The notes beneath the pieces were generated by a model. It did no database searches. It was given only the letters and a program-made list of their open reading frames with translations, and had not been told where the DNA came from. Shown here in pieces: positions 8,588-17,763 of a stretch of DNA of 64,000 bases. Source of the DNA: CAVQDV01 sp963711375 (GTDB taxonomy: Bacteria; Pseudomonadota; Gammaproteobacteria; Coxiellales; Coxiellaceae). The stretch is from positions 1,612,001-1,676,000 of the forward strand of contig CAVQDV010000005.1 in NCBI GenBank assembly GCA_963711375.1, read 5' to 3'. How positions within the stretch are numbered: position 1 is the stretch's first letter; the number at the start of each line of letters is the position of its first letter. A program made the translations under genes and the position numbers.

Positions 8588-8782
8588 TTATTTATCTTCT
8601 AAGATTGGCTGGCCTTCTTTTATTCGATGATAAATTTCTTCACGATGCACAGGTATTTCTTTTGGCGCATCAACACCAATCTGCGCCTGATTTCCACGAA
8701 TGGTCAGCAGAGTAATTTTAACCAGTTTGCCATCGAGTTCGATGAAAATAGATTCTTTAGGTCTACGAGTAATAACTAACAT
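8588..8782 (-). CDS. csrA: CsrA, carbon storage regulator (RNA-binding)
   Basis: 64 aa beginning MLVITRRPKESIFI, which aligns with CsrA from its first residue; GGAATT upstream of the ATG at 8782 supports this start over a longer reading frame. The IRGNQAQIGVDAPKEIPVHREEIY segment carries the strongly conserved GxxxxxGxxAPxxxxVHRxEI core that contacts GGA-containing RNA. CsrA represses translation of target mRNAs, and in Legionella and Coxiella relatives it governs the replicative/transmissive switch and many Dot/Icm effectors. It sits next to the Dot/Icm locus but on the opposite strand, so it is not part of that operon. Confidence 0.95.
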   Translation of the reverse strand: MLVITRRPKESIFIELDGKLVKITLLTIRGNQAQIGVDAPKEIPVHREEIYHRIKEGQPILEDK

Positions 8783-8898
8783 AACTAATTCCTTATTTTT
8801 TTGGCGCATGTTATTATGCTTACGCACCAAAATCAAGCAAAAACCGCTTAAATTTTCGAAAAAACGCTGAATCATTAACAGTGGATTAAGAGAGGACG

Positions 8899-9567
8899 AT
8901 GGCTAAGATTTTTCAACCAATAACTGAGCAGTTAAATCAGTATATTACCGATTGCTCATTACGCGAGTCCAGGAATCAGGCCGAACTTCGCAAACTCACC
9001 GACGAAGCGGTGGCCGAACATAGCCACATGTCCACCACTCCCCTTCAAGCTCAATTTTTAAGCTTTTTGGTGGCCCTAATTAGGGCCAAGAAGGCCATTG
9101 AAATTGGAGTGTTTACGGGTTACGGCACTTTAACGATTGCTCAAGCACTTCCGGAGAGCGGAAAGATTATCGCCTGCGATGTATCGGCTGAATTTGCTGA
9201 AATTGGCAGGCCGATTTGGAAGAAGGCCAATGTCCTACACAAGATTGATTTGCGAATTGGAAGGGCCGTAGAGACCTTAAATGGCCTATTAGATCAAGGG
9301 CAGGCGGGTAGTTTCGACTTCATCTTCGTTGATGCTGATAAACAAAGTTACCGACAATACTACGAATTGGCCCTAGACCTGCTTTGCAGAGGGGGATTGC
9401 TAGTTCTAGACAACACTATTTTCATTGGAAAGGATCGTGTGATGGACCGGGGGCGAGAGGCCACCTGTGCGATTGATGAACTAAATTATTTCATTCGTGA
9501 TGATGTTAGGGTGCAGGCAAGCCTCGTCCCCATTGAGCAAGGCATGTGGCTCGTCAGTAAGATTTGA
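8899..9567 (+). CDS. SAM-dependent O-methyltransferase (class I, caffeoyl-CoA OMT-like family)
   Basis: 222 aa, the usual length for the bacterial methyltransferase_3 family. The SAM-binding glycine motif EIGVFTGYGT lies at about residues 66-75. An acidic motif FIFVDADK near 137-144 is followed by GGLLVLDNTIF, where the family has its metal-binding DN. GAGAGGACG before the ATG is a good ribosome-binding site. The family methylates catechol-type hydroxyls using a divalent metal; the substrate here is unknown. It is a single gene with no clear partner, transcribed away from csrA. Confidence 0.88.
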   Translation: MAKIFQPITEQLNQYITDCSLRESRNQAELRKLTDEAVAEHSHMSTTPLQAQFLSFLVALIRAKKAIEIGVFTGYGTLTIAQALPESGKIIACDVSAEFAEIGRPIWKKANVLHKIDLRIGRAVETLNGLLDQGQAGSFDFIFVDADKQSYRQYYELALDLLCRGGLLVLDNTIFIGKDRVMDRGREATCAIDELNYFIRDDVRVQASLVPIEQGMWLVSKI

Positions 9568-9868
9568 ATGGCTTACACTAAAGGCAGAATTTTTCTTAAA
9601 AGTGAATAAAAAATATTGATTTTGTAATTAGGGACTTGTAGAATCTCTCAGGATAAATCAGTCTGCGTAAAAAATGATCAAAAGCAAAAAGCTTTCCCCT
9701 CCGAAACCAAAAAAAATTTCTGATTTAAAATAACTACCTGCAAAAATAAGCTAAAGTAAAATATAATCCAATTGAGTAAATTTTGATCAAAACGAAACAG
9801 GGCGAAGTCTTTGTTTAGCCTATTACAGGCTAAATAAAGACATGACCCCGGTTCTTTCAAGCAGCTTA
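9568..9868. other. Intergenic region with a 15-bp hairpin
   Basis: No convincing gene is present. A hairpin at 9807-9841 has GTCTTTGTTTAGCCT pairing with AGGCTAAATAAAGAC (one G-T wobble) around the loop ATTAC. It lacks a strong T-run, so it may be an mRNA-end structure between two convergent genes or a solitary repeat. Confidence 0.5.
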
Positions 9869-10078
9869 TTAGGTTCTTTTATGCACAAAGAAAATATACA
9901 ACCCAAAGAGGCCCGCCAGGCCTACCACATCATAAACGACTCTGGTAAACATAGTGCCTTCACCAAAAATGTGCGCGAACACGTCGTAGTGGAAAAAGCC
10001 TACTAAACCCCAGTTCAGGCCGCCTATAATCAGCAGTAGCCAAACAATCCAATCATACTTATACGTTTTTCCAACCAT
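9869..10078 (-). CDS. DUF378 family small membrane protein
   Basis: 69 aa starting MVGKTYKYDW, placed by a GGAGGG box 8 nt upstream of the ATG at 10078. It has two transmembrane segments (about residues 10-28 and 46-64) with the family signature LLIIGGLNWGLVGF and a later VYDVVGLAGL. DUF378 (YuzA-like) proteins are small two-helix membrane proteins of unknown function found in many bacteria. It appears monocistronic. Confidence 0.85.
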   Translation of the reverse strand: MVGKTYKYDWIVWLLLIIGGLNWGLVGFFHYDVFAHIFGEGTMFTRVVYDVVGLAGLFGLYIFFVHKRT

Positions 10079-10259
10079 TTTCTTACCCTCCAAAACTTGT
10101 TTATCTTCATTACCTATTATAGGTGATTTATATGAAATTTCCTGTTAAGCCTTGGTATTAATTTGATTTTTTGAAAGAAATATTATTCCATTCTTCTAAA
10201 CCTATGGGTAGGGTGCGTAGTTAAGAAGAAGGCTTATGGGTGAAGATGTCTCTATTAAC

Positions 10260-11546
10260 TTAAATAACAGCAATCAAATCATGCGCTTCTGCATCAACAA
10301 TTTTTACTTCTAAAAAATCCCCAGGTCGAATTTTGTGATTTTTAGGCGGTTCAATAAAGACAAGGCCATCGATTTCTGGCGCATCGGCGCTGCTTCGAGC
10401 AATAATGTCGTCTTCAGTCACTTCATCGACGAGAACCCGCATACTACGCCCAATTTTTTGCTGCAACTTTTCAGCCGAAATTTTTTCCTGAAGCTGCATG
10501 AATCGACCCAGGCGTTCTTCTTTAATTTCTTCTGGAACAGGATTTTCGAGCGAATTTGCAACTGCACCATCCACTGGAGAATATTTAAAACAGCCCACTC
10601 GATCTAATTTGGCTTCCTGCAAAAAATCCAATAGTAATTGAAAGTCTTCTTCAGTTTCACCGGGGAAGCCAACGATAAAGGTGCTGCGCAAGGTTATATC
10701 CGGGCATATTCGTCGCCAAGCCTTAATTCGTTCTAAATTATTTTCCGCACTAGCAGGGCGCTTCATTAATTTCAAAATTCGGGGGCTCGCGTGCTGAAAA
10801 GGAATATCCAAATAAGGCAAAATTTTTCCCTGCGCCATGAGTGGAACTACTTCATCCACATGCGGATAGGGGTACACATAATGCAATCGAACCCAGATGC
10901 CGAGCTCCCCAAGCGCGACGGCTAAATCATAAAATCGAGTGCCGTCTTTATATTTGACATCTACACCATAGGCGCTCGTGTCTTGCGAAATAATCAATAA
11001 TTCTTTTACGCCGGCATTGGCAAGACGTTTAGCTTCGGCCATCACTTGATCCGCTGGGCGGCTTTGCAATTTTCCGCGCATCGAAGGAATAATGCAGAAA
11101 GTGCATTTATGATTGCAGCCTTCAGAAATTTTTAAATAGGCATAATGTTTTGGAGTGAGTTTGATGCCTTGTGGAGGAATGAGACTTGTGAGGGGATCGT
11201 GTTCCGGAGGTAAGTGTTCATGAACCGCTGTCATGACGGATTCATAAGCCTGTGGTCCTGTTACTTGAAGAACTTTTGGAAATCGATTCAGGATGATTTC
11301 TGGCTTTGCACCCAGGCAGCCGGTGACGATAACTTTACCATTTTGATCAAGCGCTTCTTGAATGCTAGATAGGGATTCCTCAACGGCGGCATCGATGAAT
11401 CCGCAGGTGTTGACGATCACCAGATTTGCCTCGGCATAATCATTCACAAGCTCATAGCCCTCAACACGAAGCTGAGTGATAATCCGCTCAGAATCCACCA
11501 ATGCCTTAGGGCAACCTAAACTGACAAAACCAATGTTATTACTCAT
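10260..11546 (-). CDS. rimO: RimO, ribosomal protein S12 methylthiotransferase
   Basis: 428 aa. The N-terminal UPF0004 domain begins with GFVSLGCPKALVDSE, which includes a cluster-binding cysteine. The radical-SAM CxxxCxxC motif is CNHKCTFC at about residues 142-149, and a C-terminal TRAM domain follows (from about residue 360). RimO adds a methylthio group to a conserved aspartate of ribosomal protein S12 using two iron-sulfur clusters. Length and motifs separate it from MiaB by the LGCPKALVDSE start. It stands alone; the downstream intergenic stretch holds no clear feature. Confidence 0.95.
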   Translation of the reverse strand: MSNNIGFVSLGCPKALVDSERIITQLRVEGYELVNDYAEANLVIVNTCGFIDAAVEESLSSIQEALDQNGKVIVTGCLGAKPEIILNRFPKVLQVTGPQAYESVMTAVHEHLPPEHDPLTSLIPPQGIKLTPKHYAYLKISEGCNHKCTFCIIPSMRGKLQSRPADQVMAEAKRLANAGVKELLIISQDTSAYGVDVKYKDGTRFYDLAVALGELGIWVRLHYVYPYPHVDEVVPLMAQGKILPYLDIPFQHASPRILKLMKRPASAENNLERIKAWRRICPDITLRSTFIVGFPGETEEDFQLLLDFLQEAKLDRVGCFKYSPVDGAVANSLENPVPEEIKEERLGRFMQLQEKISAEKLQQKIGRSMRVLVDEVTEDDIIARSSADAPEIDGLVFIEPPKNHKIRPGDFLEVKIVDAEAHDLIAVI

Positions 11547-11604
11547 ATGAGGCGGATTTTAGCTCAGCTTGGCAATTGGCGCCAGTCGTTTTTTCATGGG
11601 TATT

Positions 11605-12846
11605 TTAATTTAAGGCAAGAGCGACTGTACCAGACTGGTATCCAGGAGTTGTGGTGCTAGTGTCAGTTGGGCTTGCAGTGCTTGGTTCTTGGGTTATTTC
11701 CTTTCTTTTATTGAACATCCCATAGGCCCAACGTATGGCTCGAGTTGGTTCGTGGCCCATGACTAAACCATAAGCGGGTAAAATCCCAAAAAGGGCAAGC
11801 TGCACGGGATTTGGTAGTGAACCGTCTGCAATGATAAGTGTAACAATAATGATGTTTATGACAGCATCAGCCGAGTATGCCCCCCGCACTAAGAAGAGTT
11901 TAAATTTTTGTATTCGGGTTAATGGAAGGTCTTCATCTTCAGTTTGATTTCCCCGATAGTAATAATAACGACAATACATCACTGAGAGAGTGCAGAGCAG
12001 TCCTGGTAAAGATCCAAAACCGATGCCTGCCTTCGAAAGACCCATGGCGTAGTTCTGAAATCCACCAAAGCGTTTTGCGATAAAATCAAAAATTTGGGCT
12101 GGGGCATAAAAGTAGCTTGGAAATCCACCTATACCTTCTCCAAGGATGGTGATTTTAAGCATGAGGCTAATTTTTTTCGGTGAAATGTCTAGACCATTCT
12201 CACTGTCTCTCAGCTCTTTTCTATATGCCCAAATAGCATTTCGAGAGGTGACGTCGGTAGTGATTGAAAAAATGGCAGCGTATGTGAACCCGCCAGCAAG
12301 GATGAGCCCCATTTTCCAAGGTTCTAGATTTATAGTGACATACCCTAAAATCAAAAAAGGGGCTCCGAAGAGATCAATTCCATTAGCAAAATGTTCGAAT
12401 GGTAGGAAAAGCCATTTTTCATACCAGGCTAGCCTCAGGGGTTTTTCAATTAGTGAAATCTTTTCATTAGGAAAGAGGCTATCATTGAAAGGGAGTTTAA
12501 TGCTTTCATTCCCTGACGAGTCACTATCAGATTTTTGACTTATAAAATCGTGGTTTGAGGCAGACTCAGACTTTTCCTGATTTACAACACTACTGGTATA
12601 TTCGCCGTCAGTCAGCCCCAATGTAAAAGCTAATCCTATTGGTGCTGCCACAATAATGACCCACAAAGGATAGCCCAGGTAATCGGCTGCTGCAGCTCCA
12701 GCACCCGTGGCGGCAAGTCCAAGCCATGCGGCAAGTGTAAAAGGGTAATCAGTTAAGCCATAAATGAAATTGCCAACAAAGCCAGCACGAATGCAGCAAA
12801 TTTTAACTTTGTCGCTATTGCAATCTTTACCTCTTCCCCCACGCAT
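11605..12846 (-). CDS. Orphan polytopic membrane protein (possible Dot/Icm effector)
   Basis: 413 aa, no family recognised. It has an N-terminal Cys/Lys-rich start and then several hydrophobic segments in two blocks (about residues 28-75 and 150-370), separated by a charged Ser/Asp/Glu-rich stretch near 85-125. The C-terminus is low-complexity Thr/Ser/Pro followed by GYQSGTVALALN. The ATG at 12846 has an AGGGG box. Lack of relatives, multi-span hydrophobicity and proximity to other orphan genes are compatible with a translocated effector, but there is no specific motif to prove it. A membrane protein of local origin is equally possible. Confidence 0.6.
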   Translation of the reverse strand: MRGGRGKDCNSDKVKICCIRAGFVGNFIYGLTDYPFTLAAWLGLAATGAGAAAADYLGYPLWVIIVAAPIGLAFTLGLTDGEYTSSVVNQEKSESASNHDFISQKSDSDSSGNESIKLPFNDSLFPNEKISLIEKPLRLAWYEKWLFLPFEHFANGIDLFGAPFLILGYVTINLEPWKMGLILAGGFTYAAIFSITTDVTSRNAIWAYRKELRDSENGLDISPKKISLMLKITILGEGIGGFPSYFYAPAQIFDFIAKRFGGFQNYAMGLSKAGIGFGSLPGLLCTLSVMYCRYYYYRGNQTEDEDLPLTRIQKFKLFLVRGAYSADAVINIIIVTLIIADGSLPNPVQLALFGILPAYGLVMGHEPTRAIRWAYGMFNKRKEITQEPSTASPTDTSTTTPGYQSGTVALALN

Positions 12847-13074
12847 TATTTAGCCCCTTTCGCTAATCTTAAAAGATTAATATTATTGATCGCGCGGAAT
12901 GTACGCCGAAGCTCTCGGATAGTCAATAATTCTCTCGGAAATACTTGAAAAATTTAGAGTTTCCTTAAGAGGGAATTAATGCACCTCGTATTACACAATG
13001 TAAATCGCTCTTAATTTCTTCTTCCATTGCGGGAGAGGGTGACAAAAATTTCAGATCATTTTAAAACGGAATGC

Positions 13075-13102
13075 AGCAATTCCCGCTAAAGCGGGAATTG
13101 CT
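13075..13102. repeat. Palindrome on the left flank of the IS4 element
   Basis: AGCAATTCCCGCT and AGCGGGAATTGCT form perfect 13-bp arms around AA. A sister palindrome (AGGAGTTCCCGCT...AGCGGGAACTCCT, 14865-14892) lies on the right flank, each with a GGAATG nearby. They look like REP-type genomic repeats sharing the core TTCCCGCT. Confidence 0.75.
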
Positions 13103-13238
13103 ACAAAAAGCTGGGGGTTCTCAGGGGGAGCAAGGCTCCACTGCCATTGACTTAAGCAAATAATCCGATAGCCATCCAGGCTTGCAGTCTTGCCTTTCAA
13201 AATAGGCCGTTGAAAGCCTATAGCCAATTCTCCCTGTC

Positions 13239-13291
13239 CGCGGAACGTCCTTTTGAAACATAAAGTACTTGTCTCAAAAGGACGTTCCGCG
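13239..13291. repeat. Long hairpin in the IS4 left end
   Basis: CGCGGAACGTCCTTTTGA (13239-13256) pairs perfectly with 13274-13291, leaving a 17-nt loop. It lies between the left inverted repeat and the transposase gene, where several IS elements place structures that block transcription entering from outside. That role is inferred. Confidence 0.7.
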
Positions 13292-13560
13292 CATAGTGAT
13301 AACTCGGCTTGCTGCCCGCAACGTTCTATTTGAAGAGCAAAGGCGTCGTACTTATGGATGACGCTTTAAAATCGTTGGCGACCCAGCGCCTCGATTTGCT
13401 CATAGGATTTTTTTTGCTAAGATGTCGTTTTTTTATAACCCTTTTTGTTTACAGGAGTGAGCATGAATAAAAAACAAGGACCATTTCGATCATCAATGGA
13501 AAATTAGAAGATCCGGCTTACGTCAGTAAGCATAAATCCACAGCCAGTGCGTTTACTCGA

Positions 13561-14772
13561 GTGCGAAAATTAGAATTCATCACCGTATTTACCCTCCTTC
13601 TAAAGAAGAGTGTAAAATCTTTGCAGCTTATTTTAAATGAATTTACGCTCGAGCGATTTAAGGATTTTTCCATAACGGCGGGTGCCTTCACAAAAGCAAG
13701 AAAAAAGCTGAAGCATACTGCCTATGTAGAGCTGAATGACGATATTATTAATCTTTACTATAAAGACAATGATATTAAACGTTTCAAGGGTTACCGATTA
13801 TTGGCATTTGATGCCTCCCAAATTATCTTGCCGTATAGCCAAGAAATTAAAAAGGAATTTGGATCAAGACCGATTGGTAATCAAACGAATAAATCCTTTC
13901 GTGAATATTCAAGCGCCATGTTTGAAGCTTGTTATGATGTATTGAATCATATGAGTATTCAGTCCGTTCTTGCGCCAAGCTTAACTTATGAGCCCGATTT
14001 AGCACAGACCATGCTTTCGTGCCTAGAAACGGATGATCTTCTGATATTTGATCGTGGATATGCTTCTTACACGTTTATGGCCAGTTTAATCAGCAAAAAA
14101 AGGCATTTCATTATCCGATGCCCAAAAAAGTATTTTTCTGCTTCGCAATCGATGTTCTCCCTGGATGCGCCTGAGACGATGAGCGCTGTTGTCAGTGTAT
14201 CTAAAACCCAGAGGAAAAAGGTGAGGGGATTCAATCTACCCGAAGCCATTCGAATTAAATTCATTAGAGTGGTTTTATCAACAGGTGAAGTGGAAGTACT
14301 AGCAACATCTTTGCTGAATGATAACGAGTTTACTCCAGAAGATTTCAAATATCTGTACTCATTACGCTGGGGCGTAGAGACATTTTTTTCAAAACTTAAA
14401 GGCCGCCTTGGCCTAGAGAATTTTACTGGGAAAACAGCTGAATCTATTAAGCAAGACTTTTGGTCTACTATTTTTATGAGCAATCTGGAAACTATCTTGG
14501 TTGAAGACATTGAGACCGAGATGAATGAGCAGAAGAACAAGGGGCAGAAAAAAGTGAAAGTGAACAAAGCGGTATCGTTTAATGCCATAAAAAAAATGGC
14601 ATTTGAAATATTCTCCCGCGAAAAAGACAAGGAGGCTATACTTAACAAACTGGTGAAATTGTTTACAATGAATCCAGTGCTGGTCAGGAATAATCGCCAA
14701 GTTGAAAGAGAAAAAATATCACCTATCAAGTCGCTAAACTTCCAAAAGCGGGCGAGGAAACATGTCTTTTAG
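13561..14772 (+). CDS. IS4-family transposase (start region frameshifted)
   Basis: From the GTG at 13561 there are 403 codons. DDE residues are seen in LLAFDASQ, LLIFDRGYAS and YSLRWGVETFFSKLK, the last giving the IS4 Y(2)R(3)E(6)K signature. The coding frame is clearly open upstream to about 13471 (…GKLEDPAYVSKHKSTASAFTR in pieces), but the only ATG with a good ribosome-binding site (AGGAGTGAGC, ATG at 13463) is in another frame that stops at 13507. A one-base change in or near the A6 run at 13469-13474 would join them. So the gene is either frameshifted, expressed by ribosomal slippage on A6, or started at the internal GTG. Confidence 0.75.
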   Translation: MRKLEFITVFTLLLKKSVKSLQLILNEFTLERFKDFSITAGAFTKARKKLKHTAYVELNDDIINLYYKDNDIKRFKGYRLLAFDASQIILPYSQEIKKEFGSRPIGNQTNKSFREYSSAMFEACYDVLNHMSIQSVLAPSLTYEPDLAQTMLSCLETDDLLIFDRGYASYTFMASLISKKRHFIIRCPKKYFSASQSMFSLDAPETMSAVVSVSKTQRKKVRGFNLPEAIRIKFIRVVLSTGEVEVLATSLLNDNEFTPEDFKYLYSLRWGVETFFSKLKGRLGLENFTGKTAESIKQDFWSTIFMSNLETILVEDIETEMNEQKNKGQKKVKVNKAVSFNAIKKMAFEIFSREKDKEAILNKLVKLFTMNPVLVRNNRQVEREKISPIKSLNFQKRARKHVF

Positions 14773-14864
14773 AGGGAGCTGGGGCTTAAGTCAATGGCAG
14801 TGGAGCAAGGCTCCCCTTGAGCGCCAGCGGTGGGTTCCCCACCGCGCCAGCGTTAATACCAGGA

Positions 14865-14892
14865 AGGAGTTCCCGCTATAGCGGGAACTCCT
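14865..14892. repeat. Palindrome on the right flank of the IS4 element
   Basis: AGGAGTTCCCGCT and AGCGGGAACTCCT form 13-bp perfect arms around AT; related to the palindrome at 13075-13102. A separate GC-rich hairpin (GCGGTGGG...CCCCACCGC) lies just before it at about 14827-14845. Confidence 0.75.
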
Positions 14893-15006
14893 GAACGGAA
14901 TGTCATTGTGTTGGTTCCACATATGGACATTGGGGAGTTTAAGGGAATGATGGCTGGAGCAAATACGGAAAATATTCGGGATAGAAACTGAGTAAAAATC
15001 CAAAAA

Positions 15007-15513
15007 TTAATGTGGCATCTTCTGAATATCATTCGCGCTGGCGAATAGGGCCATGTTTCTCAGGTGTATAATGCCGTTTTTTAAATTGCTTAAATAACGA
15101 ATTATTAAATTATTTTTAGGACTTGTGTCGAGTTTTCCTTTAAATAATTCTTCAATGACGGAGATGCATTTCTGAATCTGCTTTGAAAATGTAACGAAAT
15201 GGCTGAGCGCAATTAAATATCTTTTTCCGGATGTGCTGTCGACTTCGGCGAGAAAATCGCCATATAAGGCTACGATTTTAGAAACGCTAGAAGAAAACTC
15301 AGTGTTTTTAATGAAAAACAAATCGGCATAATATCTTAAGACTAAGCTGCTACGCAAAGCGCTTATAGCCGCCAGCAATAAAACCATTTCAAAATCGATT
15401 TCTTCACTTTTTAAATCAAATAAAGCCGTCACCTCCGCTTGTTCAACTTTAAGGGATTCATGTAACTTGGATAAGTGGGTTCGATTCGTGTGTGAAATAA
15501 TTTGTAATGACAC
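15007..15513 (-). CDS. Orphan soluble protein, second gene of an effector-like operon
   Basis: 168 aa, no family recognised. It looks wholly alpha-helical with amphipathic stretches and no signal peptide or clear membrane helix. The start is GTG at 15513 with GAGG five nt upstream; an ATG two bases earlier lies in another frame and gives an unrelated peptide. It lies 18 bp downstream of the 669-aa gene on the same strand, so the two are probably cotranscribed and may act together (for example effector and chaperone or partner). That function is inference only. Confidence 0.6.
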   Translation of the reverse strand: MSLQIISHTNRTHLSKLHESLKVEQAEVTALFDLKSEEIDFEMVLLLAAISALRSSLVLRYYADLFFIKNTEFSSSVSKIVALYGDFLAEVDSTSGKRYLIALSHFVTFSKQIQKCISVIEELFKGKLDTSPKNNLIIRYLSNLKNGIIHLRNMALFASANDIQKMPH

Positions 15514-15531
15514 ATTAACCTCGAATTTTTA

Positions 15532-17541
15532 TTACACTTTAAGCGTTACGCTATTGCTTTCAAGCTTGTTTTCTTGAGGAACTCCGGCAACCGATCCTAG
15601 AATTGGAGCGGCAGCTCGACCTGCAGCCATGTCACGGCGTTTTGAGTAAAGCACTTTCCATTGTTCTCCAAATCGGGCTTGACGTTGTAGATGTGCATTT
15701 TCATCATTGGCTGCCTTTTCAGTTTCAAGTGCTTTTTCAGTGGAATTTTGGCTCTCAGCGGGCTCTTGATATTCTTCACGCCGTAATTTATCGGTTTCAA
15801 TCTGATAAGTATTAGCGGCAATCTCATTAGCGATAAATTTATCTTGAATTGATTTTGCAACAGCAAGCGCTAATTCACCTGCGTCCTTGAGTTTCTTGCT
15901 AAGCTTATTATTTTTGGCAAAAACAAGCGCTGATTGACTAGATAAATTAAGTTCTTCAATAAGTTTTTCCTCAAAAATTTCACTTCGTGAAAACGCTTGA
16001 ATAGTGCAAAGAGCCTTTGTTTGCAGCATGATCTTTTGAAATTCTTCTTCCTTCCTAGGTGCTCGCCAAAATGCCCACGGGCCTGGTTTTGACTTGGCAA
16101 TGGCAGCGAAAGTGGCCTTTTCGATTCGGGATAATTTATCAATTAATGCTTCTTTATCAGTCTCGACAATCTTCCGAAGCGCCATTCTTAATTGGTCTTG
16201 CTGATATAGCACTGGCTGAAGAAAGCGTTTTAACACTTGTAGCCACTGAGGCAGTTTGCTGTCACCAGCCAGTTCTCTTTTGGCATTTTCAATGACGGCA
16301 TAAATTGTCGTTGCTTTGCGTGTATTTTTAGAATCATGAGGTAAAATACTTGGAATGGAATCAAGCAAGTCCTTCCCTGAAGCGCTTTTCTTAAAATAAA
16401 GTAATGCATTGACTTCGGAAATGGCCGCGGCGAGTTTGGCGTCGTATTGACCAGCAGAAGGATCATTCTCTTCTTCCTTAAGAAATGAGCTCATTACCTT
16501 CTGGCTTACTTCCAGCCTTCTCCGTTTCTCATAAAACAATCCGTCCGGATTTTTAATAGCAAGCTCGGTATTAACATCAGTTTCATTAATGAGCACTTCA
16601 ATGCCATCCGTGATAGCCGTATTTTTAATTTGACGAATTATATCAGTGGCTAAGGTGCACATATTGGTTCGGAGTTCTGACTCAATTTTTTTTAATTCAA
16701 ATTGGGGGTTAATTTCTGATTCAAGAGAAACTATTATTTTAATCAAAGTGTGTGTAGTCTCTTTGTCGAATAAAACTAATTTTAATTTTTGTAGGGTAGA
16801 TGCATAACGCTCAAGCCCTGAATCAATATTCTCCGGTGCTTCATTATAAAGTTCCCAGGCTGCGTAAATTAAAGCATCGATCCCTTCTTGGAAGGGGGCA
16901 TTAAGTTTGGAATTATAACTTGGCGGGCTCTTTATGGCCTCGATGGCAGCCAGCAATGTTCGCAAGGCAATTTTTTTCATGGTACTGATATCGGGTTTTT
17001 TCAAAGCATTTTCGATATCTTCCTGGTAAACGCTAATGTTGCCTTTGGATTTGAGAAAGTGGCGTCTAACAAGGCTTAGGAGCTCGATATTTTTACCCAT
17101 CACGATTGCATCGAGTAAAGGGCGATTGGTTTCAATTTTTTCTAAGCGGATTTTATTGTTTTGGTTCTTGACGATGGTGAATTTCAGTTCGCCAAGGAGG
17201 CTAATCTGAAGATTCATTTTGTTTTTTAATTTATTTCCGTAGGTGAAGACAAAGCGTTCCTCGTTTTCGGCAGACGATACAGGATCAATACTAGCAGTGC
17301 CAAGACGCCAATCCCACCCAGCATCAAGAATTTTTATGCCCGAGGCCGTCTTCCCACTTTTATCGAACTCGGCTTTCAAAGTTTTTCTGAGTAGGATTGC
17401 TACATCAGCAGTCCACTCACTATTGGAACCCAAATTCGACACGTCCATTTCTGTTTCTGCAAGATTTTTAATGCTAGGATTGTTAGAATTTTTTGATGAT
17501 AAATCTTCGCGACTGCGCACAATAAGCGAATGGCCTCTCAT
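15532..17541 (-). CDS. Large orphan helical protein (candidate Dot/Icm effector)
   Basis: 669 aa, no known family. The ATG at 17541 follows a GAGGGGAAG box. The protein is Lys/Glu-rich and predicted mostly helical, with coiled-coil-like stretches near residues 230-300 and 530-640, and no signal peptide. A stretch LLDAIVMGKNIELLSLVRRHF around residues 140-165 faintly recalls an ankyrin-like helix pair, but no repeat follows. A charged, coiled-coil, orphan protein in a Dot/Icm-bearing genome is the usual profile of a translocated effector; the C-terminal 20 residues are only mildly polar, so this is a guess. It forms an operon with the 168-aa gene. Confidence 0.6.
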   Translation of the reverse strand: MRGHSLIVRSREDLSSKNSNNPSIKNLAETEMDVSNLGSNSEWTADVAILLRKTLKAEFDKSGKTASGIKILDAGWDWRLGTASIDPVSSAENEERFVFTYGNKLKNKMNLQISLLGELKFTIVKNQNNKIRLEKIETNRPLLDAIVMGKNIELLSLVRRHFLKSKGNISVYQEDIENALKKPDISTMKKIALRTLLAAIEAIKSPPSYNSKLNAPFQEGIDALIYAAWELYNEAPENIDSGLERYASTLQKLKLVLFDKETTHTLIKIIVSLESEINPQFELKKIESELRTNMCTLATDIIRQIKNTAITDGIEVLINETDVNTELAIKNPDGLFYEKRRRLEVSQKVMSSFLKEEENDPSAGQYDAKLAAAISEVNALLYFKKSASGKDLLDSIPSILPHDSKNTRKATTIYAVIENAKRELAGDSKLPQWLQVLKRFLQPVLYQQDQLRMALRKIVETDKEALIDKLSRIEKATFAAIAKSKPGPWAFWRAPRKEEEFQKIMLQTKALCTIQAFSRSEIFEEKLIEELNLSSQSALVFAKNNKLSKKLKDAGELALAVAKSIQDKFIANEIAANTYQIETDKLRREEYQEPAESQNSTEKALETEKAANDENAHLQRQARFGEQWKVLYSKRRDMAAGRAAAPILGSVAGVPQENKLESNSVTLKV

Positions 17542-17763
17542 AATCTTCCCCTCTCAATATCCGGCACCTTCCTTGATACCTTCATTTACAGAATACCACT
17601 CATATATGAAAAAAATATGACAAATTCTTATACAGTTTCGTGAGTGATTCGCCCGAGTTCTTTGATTCGTAAGGATATCGGGCGTAAATCATAAAGTCTA
17701 TTTAGGGGTTTTGGTGTTTTAGAGCCCATTGTACCTGCTCCCACAAGGGGAATTGCTGCATAT

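Larger units (their letters stand above)
13120..14821 (+). mobile_element. IS4-family insertion sequence (about 1.7 kb)
   Basis: The ends are 38-bp inverted repeats (13120-13157 and 14784-14821). The inner 22 bp (beginning GCTTAAGTCAATGGCAGTGG when read on the + strand at the right end) are perfect; the outer part differs at a few positions. Inside are one transposase gene with an IS4 Y-2-R-3-E-6-K signature and an 18-bp-stem hairpin near the left end. No clear target duplication is visible, so either the true ends differ slightly or flanks have changed. Both flanks carry TTCCCGCT palindromes, hinting that the element targets such repeats. Confidence 0.8.

Noticed and set aside
9678..9860. 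60-codon minus-strand frame
   Set aside because: Low-complexity Phe/Leu-rich composition, no ribosome-binding site, and it spans the intergenic hairpin.
12864..12890. PmrA-type box before the 413-aa membrane protein
   Set aside because: TTAAT and TTTAAG half-sites are present but not 11 bp apart in the same direction.
14067..14729. 220-codon frame antisense to the IS4 transposase
   Set aside because: Shadow frame of the transposase gene with no start signal or recognisable motif.
15007..15515. ATG at 15515 as start of the 168-aa protein
   Set aside because: It lies in another frame and gives a short unrelated peptide; the GTG at 15513 is correctly spaced from GAGG.
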